NCBI GenBank assembly: GCA_036426205.1
Contig: WSYH01000145.1
Coordinates: forward strand, 99,928 to 163,927
From: Ascaphus truei
Lineage: Eukaryota > Chordata > Amphibia > Anura > Ascaphidae
Direction: 5' to 3'
Length of the DNA: 64,000 bases
In this document: positions 43,947 through 57,100 of the stretch, one piece after another
Position numbering within the stretch: the stretch's first letter is position 1
How the letters are laid out: every line of letters begins with the position of its first letter
Position numbers and translations under genes: made by a program
Notes under the pieces: model-generated
What the model was told of the DNA's origin: nothing
The model's database searches: none
Seen by the model: the letters and a program-made list of their open reading frames with translations, nothing else

Positions 43947-44535
43947 TAAGCTATAAATCTCTTGGATAGCCTCTAAATTAACCAAGTTAATTGCGTGTGT
44001 AACGGTGTCCAGTTTGATATTTCCGTGTTAGCTTGTGCTCTACCCGATATTCCACTCAGCTATTATTTTAAAGTGACTTATTTAGCAAAAGTGGCCCCCT
44101 TAAATATAAAAGGCTCAAAACAAGGCGTGGTAAATAACTGTCTTGCTGATGAAACTAGCGTATCACCTAACACCTAGTACCACGTTTAAGGCACATCACA
44201 TTTAACTGCTATCTAATTTTGAAGAATATTATGAGAAGTTAAACAGCAATTATTATTATATGGAATGCAAAATGTACAAACACTATTTAAATACAACAAA
44301 AATAACATCAGAGAGCCACAGTAGATTCATCTACAGAGTGGGAAACATCAGACACTGAAAACAACATACATTATCAACATTAGTATAAAAACAAAGAGTC
44401 ATTTAAACCCAGGGCCAAACAAACTAAAATATCACAACCACAAAAATCCAGTGGGGCTTCAACTTCTTTTTTAGAAGACACTGTACAGACAAGTGGTTAT
44501 TACGACCATGGAGAAGAACAAGAAAGGGTGGACTA
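43947..44535. other. Non-coding, likely PLE leader
   Basis: Nothing is recognised before the first PLE protein homology. The 3' part may be the 5' region of the PLE that follows. Confidence 0.35.
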
Positions 44536-44539
44536 GAGG

Positions 44540-46157
44540 TTTACAGAAAACAGGAGACCCTGGGTTTATCGAGGGAGATGAGGCACCAGTAGAAAGAGAA
44601 ACAGGAAAAACAAATGTGGTATATCATTAACCTGACAGATACTATTCTTAATGAAGAACATGTTAATGTACTTACCAAAGGACTCAGTTTTGAACCAGTC
44701 ACAAGATTTGATTTATTTGCTATAGTTAAAGACGTTAATCTTTTCACACGCAAAATGCTACTGCACAAACATTTTGCACGAAGAGATAGGTACATTACAA
44801 ACAACCTAGGGATACCAGAATTAGACTCTGGGGAACAAGAAGACATTGACAATTTACAATCGCTACAGGAAGAAAATGAACGTAAACCAAGGGAGGGGCC
44901 TCATACAACTCTTAAAAGCTAGAGTCGCTTCACACCACATCTGGACTCTTGTGCAAATTTTTCCACCTTAGTAGGTTTGGTCATGAAGGATCTTGAAACT
45001 ATCCGAATGACCAATGAACAGACAAACATGAGCTCATCTGAAAGAAAAGCTTTAAAAGAACTCAGGTATGGATCATATTACCATTAAACAGGCTGATAAA
45101 GGTGGTAACATTGTGCTACAAAAAACAACTGATTATATAACAGAAAATGAGAGATTACTAAGTGATCATAAATGTATAAACTTTTGGGAAAGGATCCAAC
45201 GGAATTATTTTCCAAAGAACTGTCTGTGATCCTTTAACAAGGACTTGACGTTATAGTAATCTCGAAAAGAGAATATGAGTTTATGATGGTTAGAACCCCT
45301 ACTATAGCCACTTATTACAGTATACCAAAAATCCACAAAAAAGCAGACAAACCCCCAGGAAGACCCATAGTTTCAGGTCTAGGATCACTCACTGAGAAGA
45401 TCAGCATTTATGTTGATCAGGTTCTAAGAAACTTTGTAACATCATTACCATCTTATGTGAGAGACACTAAAGATGTCCTAGTACATCTGGAGGACATTGT
45501 AGTAGAACCGCATACGTTACTAGTGAGTTTTGAAGTGGAATCATTGTACACGAGCATAGGGCATGATGTTCCCCTGAGGGCAATCAAACACCATCTTTCC
45601 TTCCTACAACAATCACAATAATTTTATCTGTGAATTGATGGAATTCATTTTGTGTCATAACTATTTCCTTTTTGATAGGAAGTTTTACAAACAAAAGGGA
45701 CCACCATGGGCATGACCTGTGCCCCGACTTATGCCAATCTTTATCTGGGATGAGGTGGGATGTGTTCTCTGAAGCCATGCATCGATATACTAAACATATC
45801 AATGTATGGCTTTTGCTATATATAGATGATATTATCCTCCTGTGGAATGGTAGTAGGACTTTACTAAACAAATTTATGATACTGCTAAATTCAAATGATC
45901 ACAACCTGAAATTAACATCTGAGATGAGTGAGACACAGATCAATTTTCTGGATCTCACAATCAGCAAAACGGCGGATGGTCATTTAACCACTACTAGTTT
46001 CATCAAACCAATAGCTATTTAGAATTCAGCATTCACCATTCGCCAGCTTTAAAGTGGGGGATCCCCATTAGCCAGTTTCTAAGAATGAAACAGAATTGTT
46101 CTGATATCAATGAATTTGAAAACCAGTCAGAAACCATTAAGAGGAATTTGGCTGAAC
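44540..46157 (+). mobile_element. PLE, N-terminal and RT part, interrupted
   Basis: A Neptune-type PLE runs on the plus strand until about 46157. There it meets an inverted PLE/L2 block. Its own C-terminal part resumes after that block near 58120 in copy B, and near 50460 in copy A. It supplies the RT-family context for the ribozyme repeats in the window. Confidence 0.8.
44614..46050 (+). pseudogene. PLE reverse transcriptase pseudogene
   Basis: N-terminal words LNEEHVNVLTKGLSFEP and FTRKMLLHKHF come first, then KQADKGGNIVLQ, YSIPKIHKKADKPPGRPIVSG, motif A SFEVESLYTSI, motif B-like MGMTCAPTYANLYLG, motif C YIDDIILLW and FLDLTI. The frame changes near 45065, 45280 and 45650, and stops occur, so it is dead. 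Motif A has Glu where the catalytic Asp should be. RT would copy PLE RNA at a nick. The match to PLE RTs is clear. Confidence 0.87.
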
Positions 46158-46192
46158 CACTGTTCAGCCAAATTCCTCTTAATGGTTTCTGA
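46125..46192. repeat. Perfect 33-bp-arm palindrome at the PLE junction
   Basis: The left arm CAGTCAGAAACC...TTTGGCTGAA is followed by CCACTG and then by its exact reverse complement. The left arm is the forward PLE coding strand and the right arm is the same PLE segment inverted. This marks the boundary between the forward PLE and an inverted PLE piece that carries the L2 element. Confidence 0.9.
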
Positions 46193-46194
46193 CT

Positions 46195-49100
46195 GTATTG
46201 TATTGTATTGTATGTCTTTATTTATATAGCGCCATTAATGTACATAGCGCTTCACAGTAGTAATACATGTGGTAATCAAATAAATAATAGATAATATAAA
46301 TAACAGATCATGGGAATAAGTGCTTTAGACATAAAAGTAACATTAAGGAAGAAAAGTCCCTGCCCAGAGGAGCTTACAGTCTAATTGGTAGGTATGGAGA
46401 ATGTACAGAGACAGTAGGAGGGAGTTCTGGTAAGTGCGTCTGCAGGGGGCCAAGCTTTATGTATCATGTGTTCAGAATATCCACAGTGCTATTCATATGC
46501 TTCTTTAAGCAAGTGTGTCTTAAGGTGGGTCTTAAAGGTGGATAGAGAAGGTGCTAATCGGGTACTGAGGGGAAGGGCATTCCAGAGGTGTAGGGCAGTC
46601 AGTGAAAAAGGTTTAAGGCGGGAGAGGGCTTTAGATACAAAGGGGGTAGAAAGAAGACATCCTTGAGAAGAACGCAAGAGTCTGGATGGTGCATAACAAG
46701 AAATTAGGGCTGAGATGTAAGGAGGGGCAGAAGAGTGTAAAGCTTTAAAAGTTAGGAGAAGAATGGAGTGTGAGATGCGGGATTTGATCAGAAGCCAGGA
46801 GAGGGATTTCATGAGGGGAGATGCTGAGACAGATCTAGGAAAGAGTAGAGTGATTCTGGCAGCAACATTTAGGATAGATTGTAGGGGAGACAGGTGAGAG
46901 GCAGGAAGGCCAGACAGCAGGAGGATACAGTAATCAAGATGGGAGAGAATGAGGGCCTGAATCAGTGTTTTAGCAGTCGAGCAACAGAGGAAAGGGTGTA
47001 TCTTTGTTATATTGCGGAGGAAAAAGCGACAAGTTTTAGAAATGTTTTGAATGTGAGGGGCGAATGTGAGAGAGGAGTCGAGTGTGACCCCTAGGCAGCG
47101 TGCTTGGGCTACTGGGTAAATGATCGTAGTTCCAACAGTAATGTGGAAGGAGGTAGTAGGGCCAGGTTTGGGAGGAAGTATGAGGAGCTCTGTTTTAGCC
47201 ATGTTGATTGAATTTAAGGCGGTGGAGGGCATCCAGGATATAGAGCAAGACATCAGAAACTTGGTTTGTACAGCAGGTGTAAGGTTGGGTGTTTAAAAGT
47301 ATATTTGTGTGCTCGTCAGCATAGAGGTGATATTGTGAACCCAAAAGATGTTATTAGGTCACCTAGAGAGAGTGTGTACAGAGAAAAGAGAGAGGTCCCA
47401 GGACAGAGCCCGGTTACCCCCACAGAGAGTCAATAGAGGAGGAGGAGGTTGTTAGAAAAGACACTGAAAGTACGATGGGAGAGGTAGGATGAGAACCTGG
47501 ATAGAGCTTTGTTCCGAATACCAAGAGTATGGAATGTGAAGGAGAAGGGGTGGTCCACGGTGTCAAATGCTGCAGAGAGGTTGAGTAATATAGCAGAGTG
47601 TAATGACCTCTGTCTTTGCAGCATGGAGGTCTCATTTATTTTAGTGAGGGCTGTTTCCGTGGAGTGAGCAGTGCGGAATCCATATTGTAGAGGGTCTAGG
47701 AGAGATAGGTGTTGAAAATGGAGCAAGCGAAGAGTACAAGACGTTCAAGAGTTTAGAGGCAAAAGGCAGAGGGAGACAGGGCGATAGTTTAGAAAGACAG
47801 GTAGGGTCAAGCTTGCTGTTTTTTGAGTAATGGTATGACTGTTGCATGTTTGAAGGAGGATGGAAAGTTTCCAGAGCAGAGGAGGAGTTAAAATATGTGT
47901 GGCGTAGGGATTATAGTAGGCAAAGGTTTTAGAGATGGGAGGGTATGGGGTCAGAGGGCAAATGGTAGAGGGAGAAGAGGCGATCAACAGCGACACATCC
48001 TCCTCTGAGACAGTGGAAAAGAGTCAGAAGGCAGGAGGAGAGTTAGGAGAGGTTGTGGATGGAGAAGAGAACAGAGGGGATGTTCTGACGTATGGATTCC
48101 ACCTTTTTCTTAAAAGTCAGCAAAGTCTTGACGGAGATGGAGGAAGGAGAGGCAGCTGAGGGTGGTTGAGTAAGTATCAAAGACAGAGAACAGTCGGCGA
48201 TGGTTAGACTTGTGCATGTTGATTAGAGTAGAAAAGTAGGCTTGTTTAGCTTGCGAGAGGGCAGAGTTGAAACAGGATAGCATAATTTGTATTGAAGGAA
48301 GTCTGCGAGAGTGTGAGACTTCCTCCAGAGCGTTCAGAGAGAACAGTGGAGGAACGCGCATGCGCAGTGGGAATTTTAGCCAGGGTCTAGGGTTGAAGGG
48401 CGAGGGCGGCAGAGAGAAAGCGGGGCATTAGATCAAAGACGAGGACAAGACAGAGTTGTAGTTCCTGACCAGGTTGTCAGGGTCTGTAGCAGAGCTGAGA
48501 GAGGAGAAGGAGAGCGTAAATGGACTCAAGTCAGGTAAGTGAATAGAGCGCAGGTTTCTGCAGAACCGGGGGTAGATGGAGGTGGAGAAGGGGAGAAGCG
48601 AGAAAGAGGATGAGATGAGGGTCAGAGAAAGGAAAAGGGGAATGGAGAAATCGAGAGAGAGAGAGAGTTTTTAGTGAAAACCAGTCTAAGTGGTGGCCAT
48701 CCTGTGCATGCTGGCTGCAGTCCCACTGTTGAAGGCCAAAAGAGAGTTAGAGAAAGAAGCGGAAGCCCAAGGAGAGGAGGGTCTCAATGTGGCATTTGAA
48801 GTCCCCAAGGAGAAGAACAGGGAGTCTGAGAGAGAAAAAAGAGAGCAGGATTCAAAGTGAAGAGAAAGGCAGAGAGGGTTGCGTGAGGTATTGGGCGATA
48901 GATGACTGCCACATGACAGGAGAGAGAGAAGATCTGGACAGTGTGAGCCTCAAACGTAGGGAAAAGCAAGAGATGGAGGAATAGGAAGGTTCGTAATGGC
49001 AAGAGAGAGAAGCAGGAGCCCCACGCCTCCACCCCCCATCATGCGTCAGGATTGTGGGAGAAAGAAAAGGCCACCATAGGAGAGGGCACTTCCAGAGCGA

Positions 49101-49945
49101 GTCAGACTGAGTGAGCCAGGTCTCAGTTTAGCAAATAGAGCAGAGAGTGAGAGAGAAAAAAGTCATGTACAGAGGACTTTTTAGAAAGAGCAAGCATTCC
49201 AAAGAGCACAGGAGAGAGGAGGGAGGGGCGGGGATGGGTATGAGTGTGAGGGTTGACACCAGAAGGAGTAGAGGTTGCAATTGGCAGCAAGGACGAGCGC
49301 ATGTAGAAAATAGGCAAGTGACCAGGATTGGAGAGATATCCCCAGAAGCAAGGAGGAAGCATGGTATAAAGAGAATGTGTGAAGATGATTTGTAGGGTAT
49401 TTTTTAGTGCAGGGGATATAGCTGTGTGGTGTCAGGGACGCAGGTAAGAAAGGAGTTCAAGTAACTGTGAAGTGGGGAGGGAAGGAGAGATGGAGTATAT
49501 GATAGAGTTAGAGACAATACTGAGGCTGGTAAAAGAAGTGCATCATTTGAGAAGAAGTGAAGTCACAGCAAATAAATGGTAAAGGAAGCATCACAGCAGT
49601 AATGATGCAGTCTGTGTATAGATGATATCCTCCTTTCCAGCATAGTTCAAATGCAGGAATCAGGGCCATATGTTTGTCCACTTCTTCTTCACATCTTTTG
49701 TCCTTCCTTTTAAACTTGAGTTGTGCAGTAGTCCTGCCACTATAATGGGCCACTTTGAATATGGGCTGCAGGCGCATAAGCTTCTATCTGGGGTTATATA
49801 GGCCTAAAAAGTCACCTGATAGTGTGGTTCTGTCTGCTTAATTAGCACATCTGAGGCACATTCAAACAGATGGTTTTCTACACAGGGTGTACCTGCCTAG
49901 GTGGCAACACTTAATTTGATTAGGGGATGACAGAAACAACATTCA
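46195..49945 (-). mobile_element. L2-clade LINE, copy A
   Basis: It is collinear with copy B (54150-57540) but includes the 3' tail ('tttatttatatagcgcc' at about 46210). From about 46635 to 47208 it equals copy B base for base; beyond that it differs by many one-base indels. The coding region is therefore shredded. The insert lies within an inverted PLE fragment. Confidence 0.85.
46489..49362 (-). pseudogene. L2 endonuclease-RT gene, copy A (shredded)
   Basis: The stop end of the gene is open for 254 codons (47253-46489), covering the thumb and C terminus to HLLKEAYE. Upstream, pieces of RT ([16 protein letters not shown]) and endonuclease (VAVIYRP, PSGVNP) appear in changing frames. YADD is lost in the frame breaks. 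Compared with copy B the damage is mostly single-base deletions. Confidence 0.8.
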
Positions 49946-49946
49946 A

Positions 49947-50330
49947 ATATGGTTTTTACCTAGCATTGGGTCACTTGCATATATATAATACACACAGCAA
50001 AGGCTTCAATGAGGATTAGAGGGGTTTTTACCTAGCATTGGGTCACTTGCATATATATAATACACACGCAAAGGCTTCAATGAGGATATAGAGATGTTTT
50101 ACCTACTGTACATTGGGTCACTTGCATATATATTAATACACACGCAAAGGCTTCATGAGGATATAAGATGGTTTTTACTAGCATGGGTCACTTGCATATA
50201 TAAAATACACAGCACAGGCTTCAATGAGGATATAGAGATGTTTTTACCTGCATTGGGTCACTTGCATATATATAATACACACAGCAAAGGCTTCATGAGG
50301 ATATAGAGAGGGTTTTTACTATGAGAGAAG
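49947..50330. repeat. 74-bp minisatellite, copy A
   Basis: Five units containing 'gcattgggtcacttgcatat' and 'aaaggcttcaatgaggat' repeat with indels. It is the noisy counterpart of 57557-57950. Confidence 0.9.
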
Positions 50331-50429
50331 AAGGATAAGATCCATTAGGTAAGAGTTCCTTCCTTTAAACTGAGTTGTTCAGTAGTCCTGCCACTTATAA
50401 TGGGCCACTTTGAATTGGGCTGCACTTTT

Positions 50430-51190
50430 TTTAAATTCATTGATATCAAACATTCCGTTGATTCTCAGAAACTGGCAAGAAAAAACAGTAACCAAAAAAA
50501 AACAAACCAAAAATAAGGATATAAACATATTAAAACAGCTTTATCACAGGGCCCTTACCACATCAAGGCTACACTACAGACCAACCTGCTTGAAGACATC
50601 CAAATAAGGAGATAAGGTGTATAAAATCTTACAATGTGCAATGGAAAGAAATTAAACTCACTTTTCGGTAGGCATTGGCACATGCTAACTCAATGACAGT
50701 GACCTAAAAAAAAGTCTTAAGACACTCCAATCACTTGGAGGGGTCAAAAACCTAAAGACATTTTGGTTATAGTATTTTTTTCCAGAACAAACACTACAAC
50801 ATATGGCTGGGTAAACAAACTATTTACATTTTAAGCTGTTACAAGTGCCACAAAATGTAAGCCTGTGATGCTGTTACTAATAGCAAAACGTTCGGTAATT
50901 TGGATGAGTAAAACATTCCACCTCAAACATTCATACTGTAAATCAGTTGGCATTATTTACCTTGCCACCTGTGTGTGTGGTTTAAAGTATGTAGGGAAAA
51001 CAGGAGGGTATATAGAAGAGAATTTAGAACATCTGGGTCCATAAGAATCTTATGGATACCCCTTTGTCACATTACATTAGAAATAAACATGGCGTTGATA
51101 CAAAATATGTAACTTCCAGGGCATAGACCATATCCCATAGAACAACCTAAAGACTTAGGAACAACCTAAGGCTTAGGTACTGGACGCCCT
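50430..51190 (+). pseudogene. PLE C-terminal GIY-YIG region, copy A
   Basis: It begins with an inverted PLE piece (about 50430-50475), then forward coding that corresponds to copy B 58120-58850. Words for the zinc finger and for the GIY-YIG core are recognisable at DNA level but interrupted by many one-base indels. No open frame is longer than about 65 codons. Confidence 0.75.
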
Positions 51191-51667
51191 GAAACTTACC
51201 CCATACGTGATCCCAATTTGCACTGCTGTCCTCGGCAGTAATATGGCAAGCACTGACTGCTCTCTCCTCCTTGCTACCAGTTTTAAAATCCCCCGCTGTT
51301 GCTTAACTTCAACACTCTAGCCAACCTTGCACACACAGGCCCTTATGCTGACTCAGCTCTTCCTTTACAGGGACTCTGCCATTCCATTCCAACACACATC
51401 TTTCACAAAAGATTCAGGTCCAAATTACTCTGTTGAGGCTGGGGAGAAGTGTATTTATACCTGTACAAGGTCTTATCCCTGTTAACAGGCTTGCCTCTAA
51501 TCCAGCTTGTGCTGGTAATTGCACCGCTGCAATCAACCACTCCACCTGCCTAATCACAGCTCTGTGAAAAGCTCATTTCCCAGAACAGGAGGAGATTTTT
51601 CCTCAGTACACAATGGGTGCTGACAAGAGGGAAGAGGTCTTGAGCAGAAAGGCTCTGCTGAGATCAA

Positions 51668-52854
51668 AAGAAAATAAATAACTGCGCCAACCGTAAAAAT
51701 GGATTCAAAGTTCAGTCCCTTCTGGAGTAAAGTCCTGCTGCCAGAGTCCTGTAAGGTGATCAACAACCTCTTGATTGTTACAGAAGAGTAAGAAGGGGGG
51801 ATCCTCCGGCGCGATGTCTTACTCAGGTTTCCAGGACACATGCAATGTAAACAGACAGAGGGACCACAATCAGGAAGGGTTAACTAATGGTATGCTGAGA
51901 ATATGGTGTTAAGGAAGCACACTTACATTAAAACCTCTATATCCACCTTGAGTATGGTGTGTTTTCACAAACACCTCAGGAAAGGGGAGACAGAAAAAAC
52001 ATAGTATAGACAACACCGTTTTTATTTAACAAAATTGATTAAAAAGAGATTGCCAACTCACACAGCGACCATTAAAAAATGGCATGGAATGGTGATTTTC
52101 AGTCTCTGCCTGGATCTGCCTCCCAGATGGTTAGTGTCCGCGTGGAGTCTGTCCCAGTAGATGATGAAGGCAATGCAGTGGTACGGGTGAGGATCGGTGG
52201 TTCGTCCAACTGTGCACAGCCTGTTCTCGTACGTCACTGAGAAGCTTTTAGCGAAACGCGTCTGACGGCTTTTGGTCCTCGCAAGCCACCATACCCAGGA
52301 AGAAAGTAAATCCCAGCTATTCAAACATCTTTCGCCGAAGCGCATGCGCATGCGCGGACGGCAGGAACGGAAGCAGCAGCACAGTGGGGAGTTCTGACGA
52401 CCGGGAGGAAGACCCCAGGCTGTGCACAAGTCTGGATAACCACCCATCCTCACCCGTACCACTGAATTGCCTTCATCATCTACTGGACAGACTCCACGCG
52501 GACACCTAACCATCTGGAGGCAGTCCAGGCAGAGCTGAAAACTTCACCATTCCTATCCATTTTTTAATGGTCGCTTGTGAGTTGGCAATCTCTTTTTAAT
52601 CAATTTGTGTAATAAAAACGGTGTTATACTATTGTTTTTCTGTCCTCTCCCCTTTCTCTGAGGTTGTTCTGTGAAATACACACCATACTCAAGGTGGATA
52701 TAGAGGTTTTAATGTAAGTGTGCTTCTAACACCATATCTCCAGCATACCATTATGTTTAACCCTTCCTGATTGTGGTCCCTCTGTCTGTTTACATTGCTT
52801 GTCCTGGAAACCTGAGTAAGACATCGCGCCGGAGGATCCCCCCTTCTTTACTCT
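51668..52854. mobile_element. PLE-derived palindromic element, copy A
   Basis: Inverted arms at about 51777-52225 and 52408-52860 enclose a loop with one hammerhead-like motif and NRF1-like GCGCATGCGC. It is inserted into the LTR with a ~14-bp target duplication. See copy B for detail. Confidence 0.75.
52232..52267 (+). ncRNA. Hammerhead-like motif, copy A
   Basis: It has the same fold as 59882-59917, but one G of the CTGAGGA core is missing (CTGAGA). This may be a sequencing error or a real inactivating change. Confidence 0.5.
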
Positions 52855-53161
52855 TCTGCTGAGTCAAGACAACCAAAGACCTATATTCCTGGACAGAGGG
52901 AACCCGGGAACCTACCAGAACTGACATGAAGGGCCAACCTTTAAGGTATCTCTTGAGACTTTGGGAATAGGTGGTGAATGGGATTATCCCTCCAGCCCTG
53001 GAGAAAGGGACTGGGGAAGTAGTTAGCCCTTAAACATATGACACATAGGCTTTTGTTGTTTTCATATGTTTTGCTGTGTTAAAAGGGACAGGCGCAATAG
53101 CCTTATTTTAATTTCACCTAAAAACGGTCTCCATTGCATACCTCTGCACACATCTCCTACA

Positions 53162-54143
53162 TATGGTGTCAGACGTTGGGATGAGAGGTGGCCCTTGAAG
53201 TTTCAAAGGGCCCCGGAGACTGGCTGTGAAATTTTTTTGTGCTTTTGCCTGCATTGTCCTGCAAACAGTCTGCAGCACAAAACCAAGAAACACATCCAGC
53301 AGGCAAACTGCACTGCCTGTGAAAAATGTTGTGCTTATTTTCCTGCACGTAGTTCCTGCAAACAGCCTGAGCAACAAAGCAAAGAATCACATGCAGTATA
53401 GACGGCAGAATTAAGGGATACCATCCAGGCAAGAAAATGACACTGCACTGAAGAAAGCCACAAATCACAAGATGGACTCTTCCCCAATCCCAGAGGAGAA
53501 GAGACAGACTGCTGAAGCAGGTAAACCTACTTGCCTATCACAATAATGTGTAATTGTTGTTGTTGAAAAAGGGGCTTTGCCTTCCAGCCGTAGTCAGGGT
53601 TCAAGGATTGAATTAGCGCTCCCGAGGAGCTAGGCTTTGTTTATTGTTTTTTTTTTTTTTTTAATTGCGCTGAACAGTGAAACAGACAGTGACCCCACGA
53701 GCGGTACTGATCTGAAGTAAAGGCTGCCACACCGCATAGAACTACCAGCTGTGAATGAAGTATATGCAGAAAAGTGCGAAAATTGATGCAGACTGTGGTG
53801 AAGCAGGGAAGCTTTTACAGACGGTGACCGACGCAAGTACTGATTCTGAGAATTTAAAATGGCCAACGCCAGCTGAAGTCAAATACAGACTCTGCAAATG
53901 GGAAGAAAATGTGTTCCTGGTGTAAAGAACCCCACCACACGGGAGCAGTGTCCTTCAGGCCTTTTCAGATGATGAGTGATGCATGCACACACTGCTAATA
54001 TTGTAAAATTTACCCAGGGAAAACACATCTATAAGATTGCCGTGTGAAAGCTCGACCCTCTACAAGCAAAATAGGCCCCCCTGTAGGACTACCACAATTT
54101 GGAGTTCTAGCAAAGTACAGTAGAACAGTTAATCTCTCTCAAA
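53162..54143 (+). other. LTR-element leader and start of coding region, copy A
   Basis: The leader has the duplicated 'gttcctgcaaacag' segment and poly-T tract seen at 21.5-22.0 kb. Near 53860 a start region equivalent to 63850 is damaged by indels. The sequence breaks off at about 54144, where L2 copy B begins abruptly. Confidence 0.65.
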
Positions 54144-54144
54144 A

Positions 54145-57100
54145 ATACAAAGGGGGTAGAAAGAAGACATCCTTGAGAAGAACGCAAGAGTCTGGATGGT
54201 GCATAACAAGAAATTAGGGCTGAGATGTAAGGAGGGGCAGAAGAGTGTAAAGCTTTAAAAGTTAGGAGAAGAATGGAGTGTGAGATGCGGGATTTGATCA
54301 GAAGCCAGGAGAGGGATTTCATGAGGGGAGATGCTGAGACAGATCTAGGAAAGAGTAGAGTGATTCTGGCAGCAACATTTAGGATAGATTGTAGGGGAGA
54401 CAGGTGAGAGGCAGGAAGGCCAGACAGCAGGAGGATACAGTAATCAAGATGGGAGAGAATGAGGGCCTGAATCAGTGTTTTAGCAGTCGAGCAACAGAGG
54501 AAAGGGTGTATCTTTGTTATATTGCGGAGGAAAAAGCGACAAGTTTTAGAAATGTTTTGAATGTGAGGGGCGAATGTGAGAGAGGAGTCGAGTGTGACCC
54601 CTAGGCAGCGTGCTTGGGCTACTGGGTAAATGATCGTAGTTCCAACAGTAATGTGGAAGGAGGTAGTAGGGCCAGGTTTGGGAGGAAGTATGAGGAGCTC
54701 TGTTTTAGCCATGTTGAATTTAAGGCGGTGGAGGGCCATCCAGGATGATATAGCAGAGAGACATTCAGAAACTTTGGTTTGTACAGCAGGTGTAAGGTTG
54801 GGTGTTTAAAAGTATATTTGTGTGTCGTCAGCATAGAGGTGATATTTGAACCCAAAAGATGTTATTAGGTCACCTAGAGAGAGTGTGTACAGAGAAAAGA
54901 GAAGAGGTCCCAGGACAGAGCCCGGGGGTACCCCCACAGAGAGATCAATAGAGGAGGAGGAGGTGTTAGCAGAAGACACTGAAAGTACGATGGGAGAGGT
55001 AGGATGAGAACCTGGATAGAGCTTTGTTCCGAATACCAAGAGTATGGAGAATGTGAAGGAGAAGAGGGTGGTCCACGGTGTCAAATGCTGCAGAGAGGTT
55101 GAGTAATATGAGCAGAGTGTAATGACCTCTGTCTTTGGCAGCATGGAGGTCATCAGTTATTTTAGTGAGGGCTGTTTCCGTGGAGTGAGCAGTGCGGAAT
55201 CCAGATTGTAGAGGGTCTAGGAGAGAATAGGTGTTGAGAAAATGGAGCAAGCGAGAGAGTACAAGACGTTCAAGGAGTTTAGAGGCAAAAGGCAGGAGGG
55301 AGACAGGTCGATAGTTAGAAAGACAGGTAGGGTCAAGCTTGCTGTTTTTGAGTAATGGTATGACTGTTGCATGTTTGAAGGAGGATGGAAAGTTTCCAGA
55401 GCAGAGGGAGGAGTTAAAAATATGTGTGAGCGTAGGGATTATAGTAGGAGCAAGAGGTTTTAGGAGATGGGAGGGTATGGGGTCAAGAGGGCAAATGGTA
55501 GAGGGAGAAGAGGCGATCAACAGCGACACATCCTCCTCTGAGACAGTGGAAAAAGAGTCAAGGAAGGCAGGAGGAGAGTTAGGAAGAGGTGTAGGATGGG
55601 AGGAAGAGACAGAGGGGATGTTCTGACGTATGGATTCCACCTTTTTCTTAAAATAGTCAGCAAAGTCTTGAGCGGAGATGGAGGAAGGAGAGGCAGCTGA
55701 GGGTGGTTTGAGTAGAGTATCAAAGACAGAGAACAGTCGGCGATGGTTAGACTTGTGCATGTTGATTAGAGTAGAAAAGTAGGCTTGTTTAGCTTGCGAG
55801 AGGGCAGAGTTGAAACAGGATAGCATAAATTTGTAGTGAAGGAAGTCTGCGAGAGTGTGAGACTTCCTCCAGAGGCGTTCAGAGGAACGAGTGGAGGAAC
55901 GCAGCATGCGCATGTGGGAATTTAGCCAGGGTCTAGGGTTAGAAGGGCGAGGGCGGCAGAGAGAAAGCGGGGCATGTAGATCAAGAGACGAGGACAAGAC
56001 AGAGTTGTAGTTCCTGACCAGGTTGTCAGGGTCTGTAGCAGAGCTGAGAGAGGAGAGGGAGGAGCGTAAAGTGGACTCAAAGTCAGGTAAGTGAATAGAG
56101 CGCAGGTTTCTGCAGAACCGGGGGGTAGATGGAGGTGGAGAAGGGGAGAAGCGAGAGAGAGAGGATGAGATGATGGTCAGAGAAAGGAAAAGGGGAAATG
56201 GAGAAATCGGAGAGAGAGAGAAGTTTTTAGTGAAAACCAGGTCTAAGTGGTGGCCATCCTTGTGCATGCTGGCTGCAGTCCACTGTTGAAGGCCAAAAGA
56301 AGAGGTTAGAGAAAGAAAGCGGGAAGCCCAAGGGAGAGAGGGGTCATCAATGTGGCATTTGAAGTCCCCAAGGAGAAGAACAGGGGAGTCTGAGGAGAGA
56401 AAGAAAGAGAGCCAGGATTCAAAGTGAGAGAGAAAGGCAGAAGAGGGTTGCGTAGAGGTATGTGGGCGATAGATGACTGCCACATGGACAGGGAGAGGAG
56501 AGAAGATCTGGACAGTGTGAGCCTCAAAGTAGGGAAAAGCAAGAGATGGAGGAATAGGAAGGGTTCGGTAATGGCAGAGAGAGGAGAGCAGGAGCCCCAC
56601 GCCTCCACCCCTGCCATCAGTGCGCGGAGTGTGGGAGAAGAAAAGGCCACCATAGGAGAGGGCAGCTTCCAGAGCAGAGTCAGACTGAGTGAGCCAGGTC
56701 TCAGTTATAGCAAATAGGAGCAGAGAGTGAGAGAGAAAAAAGTCATGTACAGAGAGGAACTTGTTAGAAAGGGAGCAAGCATTCCAAAGAGCACAGGAGA
56801 GAGGAGGGAGGGTGGCAGGGGATGGGTATGAGGTTGAGGGGTTGACACCAGAAGGAGTAGAGGTTGCAATTGGCAGGCAAGGACGAGCGCATGTAGAAAT
56901 AAGGCAAGGACCAGGATTGGGAGAGATATCCCCAGAAGCAAGGAGGAGAAGCATGGATAGAAAGAGAATGTGTGAAGATGATTTGTAGGGGTATTTTTTA
57001 GTGCAGGGGATATAGCTGTGTGGTGTCAGAGGACGCAGGTAAGAAAGGAGTTCAAGTGAACTGTGAAGTGGGGAGGGAAGGAGAGATGGAGATATATGAA

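Larger units (their letters stand above)
51462..53161 (+). mobile_element. LTR, copy A, split by a PLE-derived palindrome
   Basis: The first half (51462-51667) and second half (52855-53161) together match the LTR of the element at 20951. The start is TGTACAAGG, where copies B and C have TGTAACA(A)GG; the end is CTCCTACA. A palindromic element interrupts it, with TCTGCTGAG(A)TCAA on both sides. A tRNA-Leu-like PBS follows at 53164. Confidence 0.8.

Noticed and set aside
43448..43985. Several 120-160 codon Gly/Arg/Pro-rich frames
   Set aside because: They arise from poly-G tracts and CpG-rich sequence inside a Helitron, in five overlapping frames.
52058..52513. 151-codon minus-strand frame in the palindrome
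   Set aside because: The frame runs through arm, loop and ribozyme; copies B and C do not keep it open over the same length.
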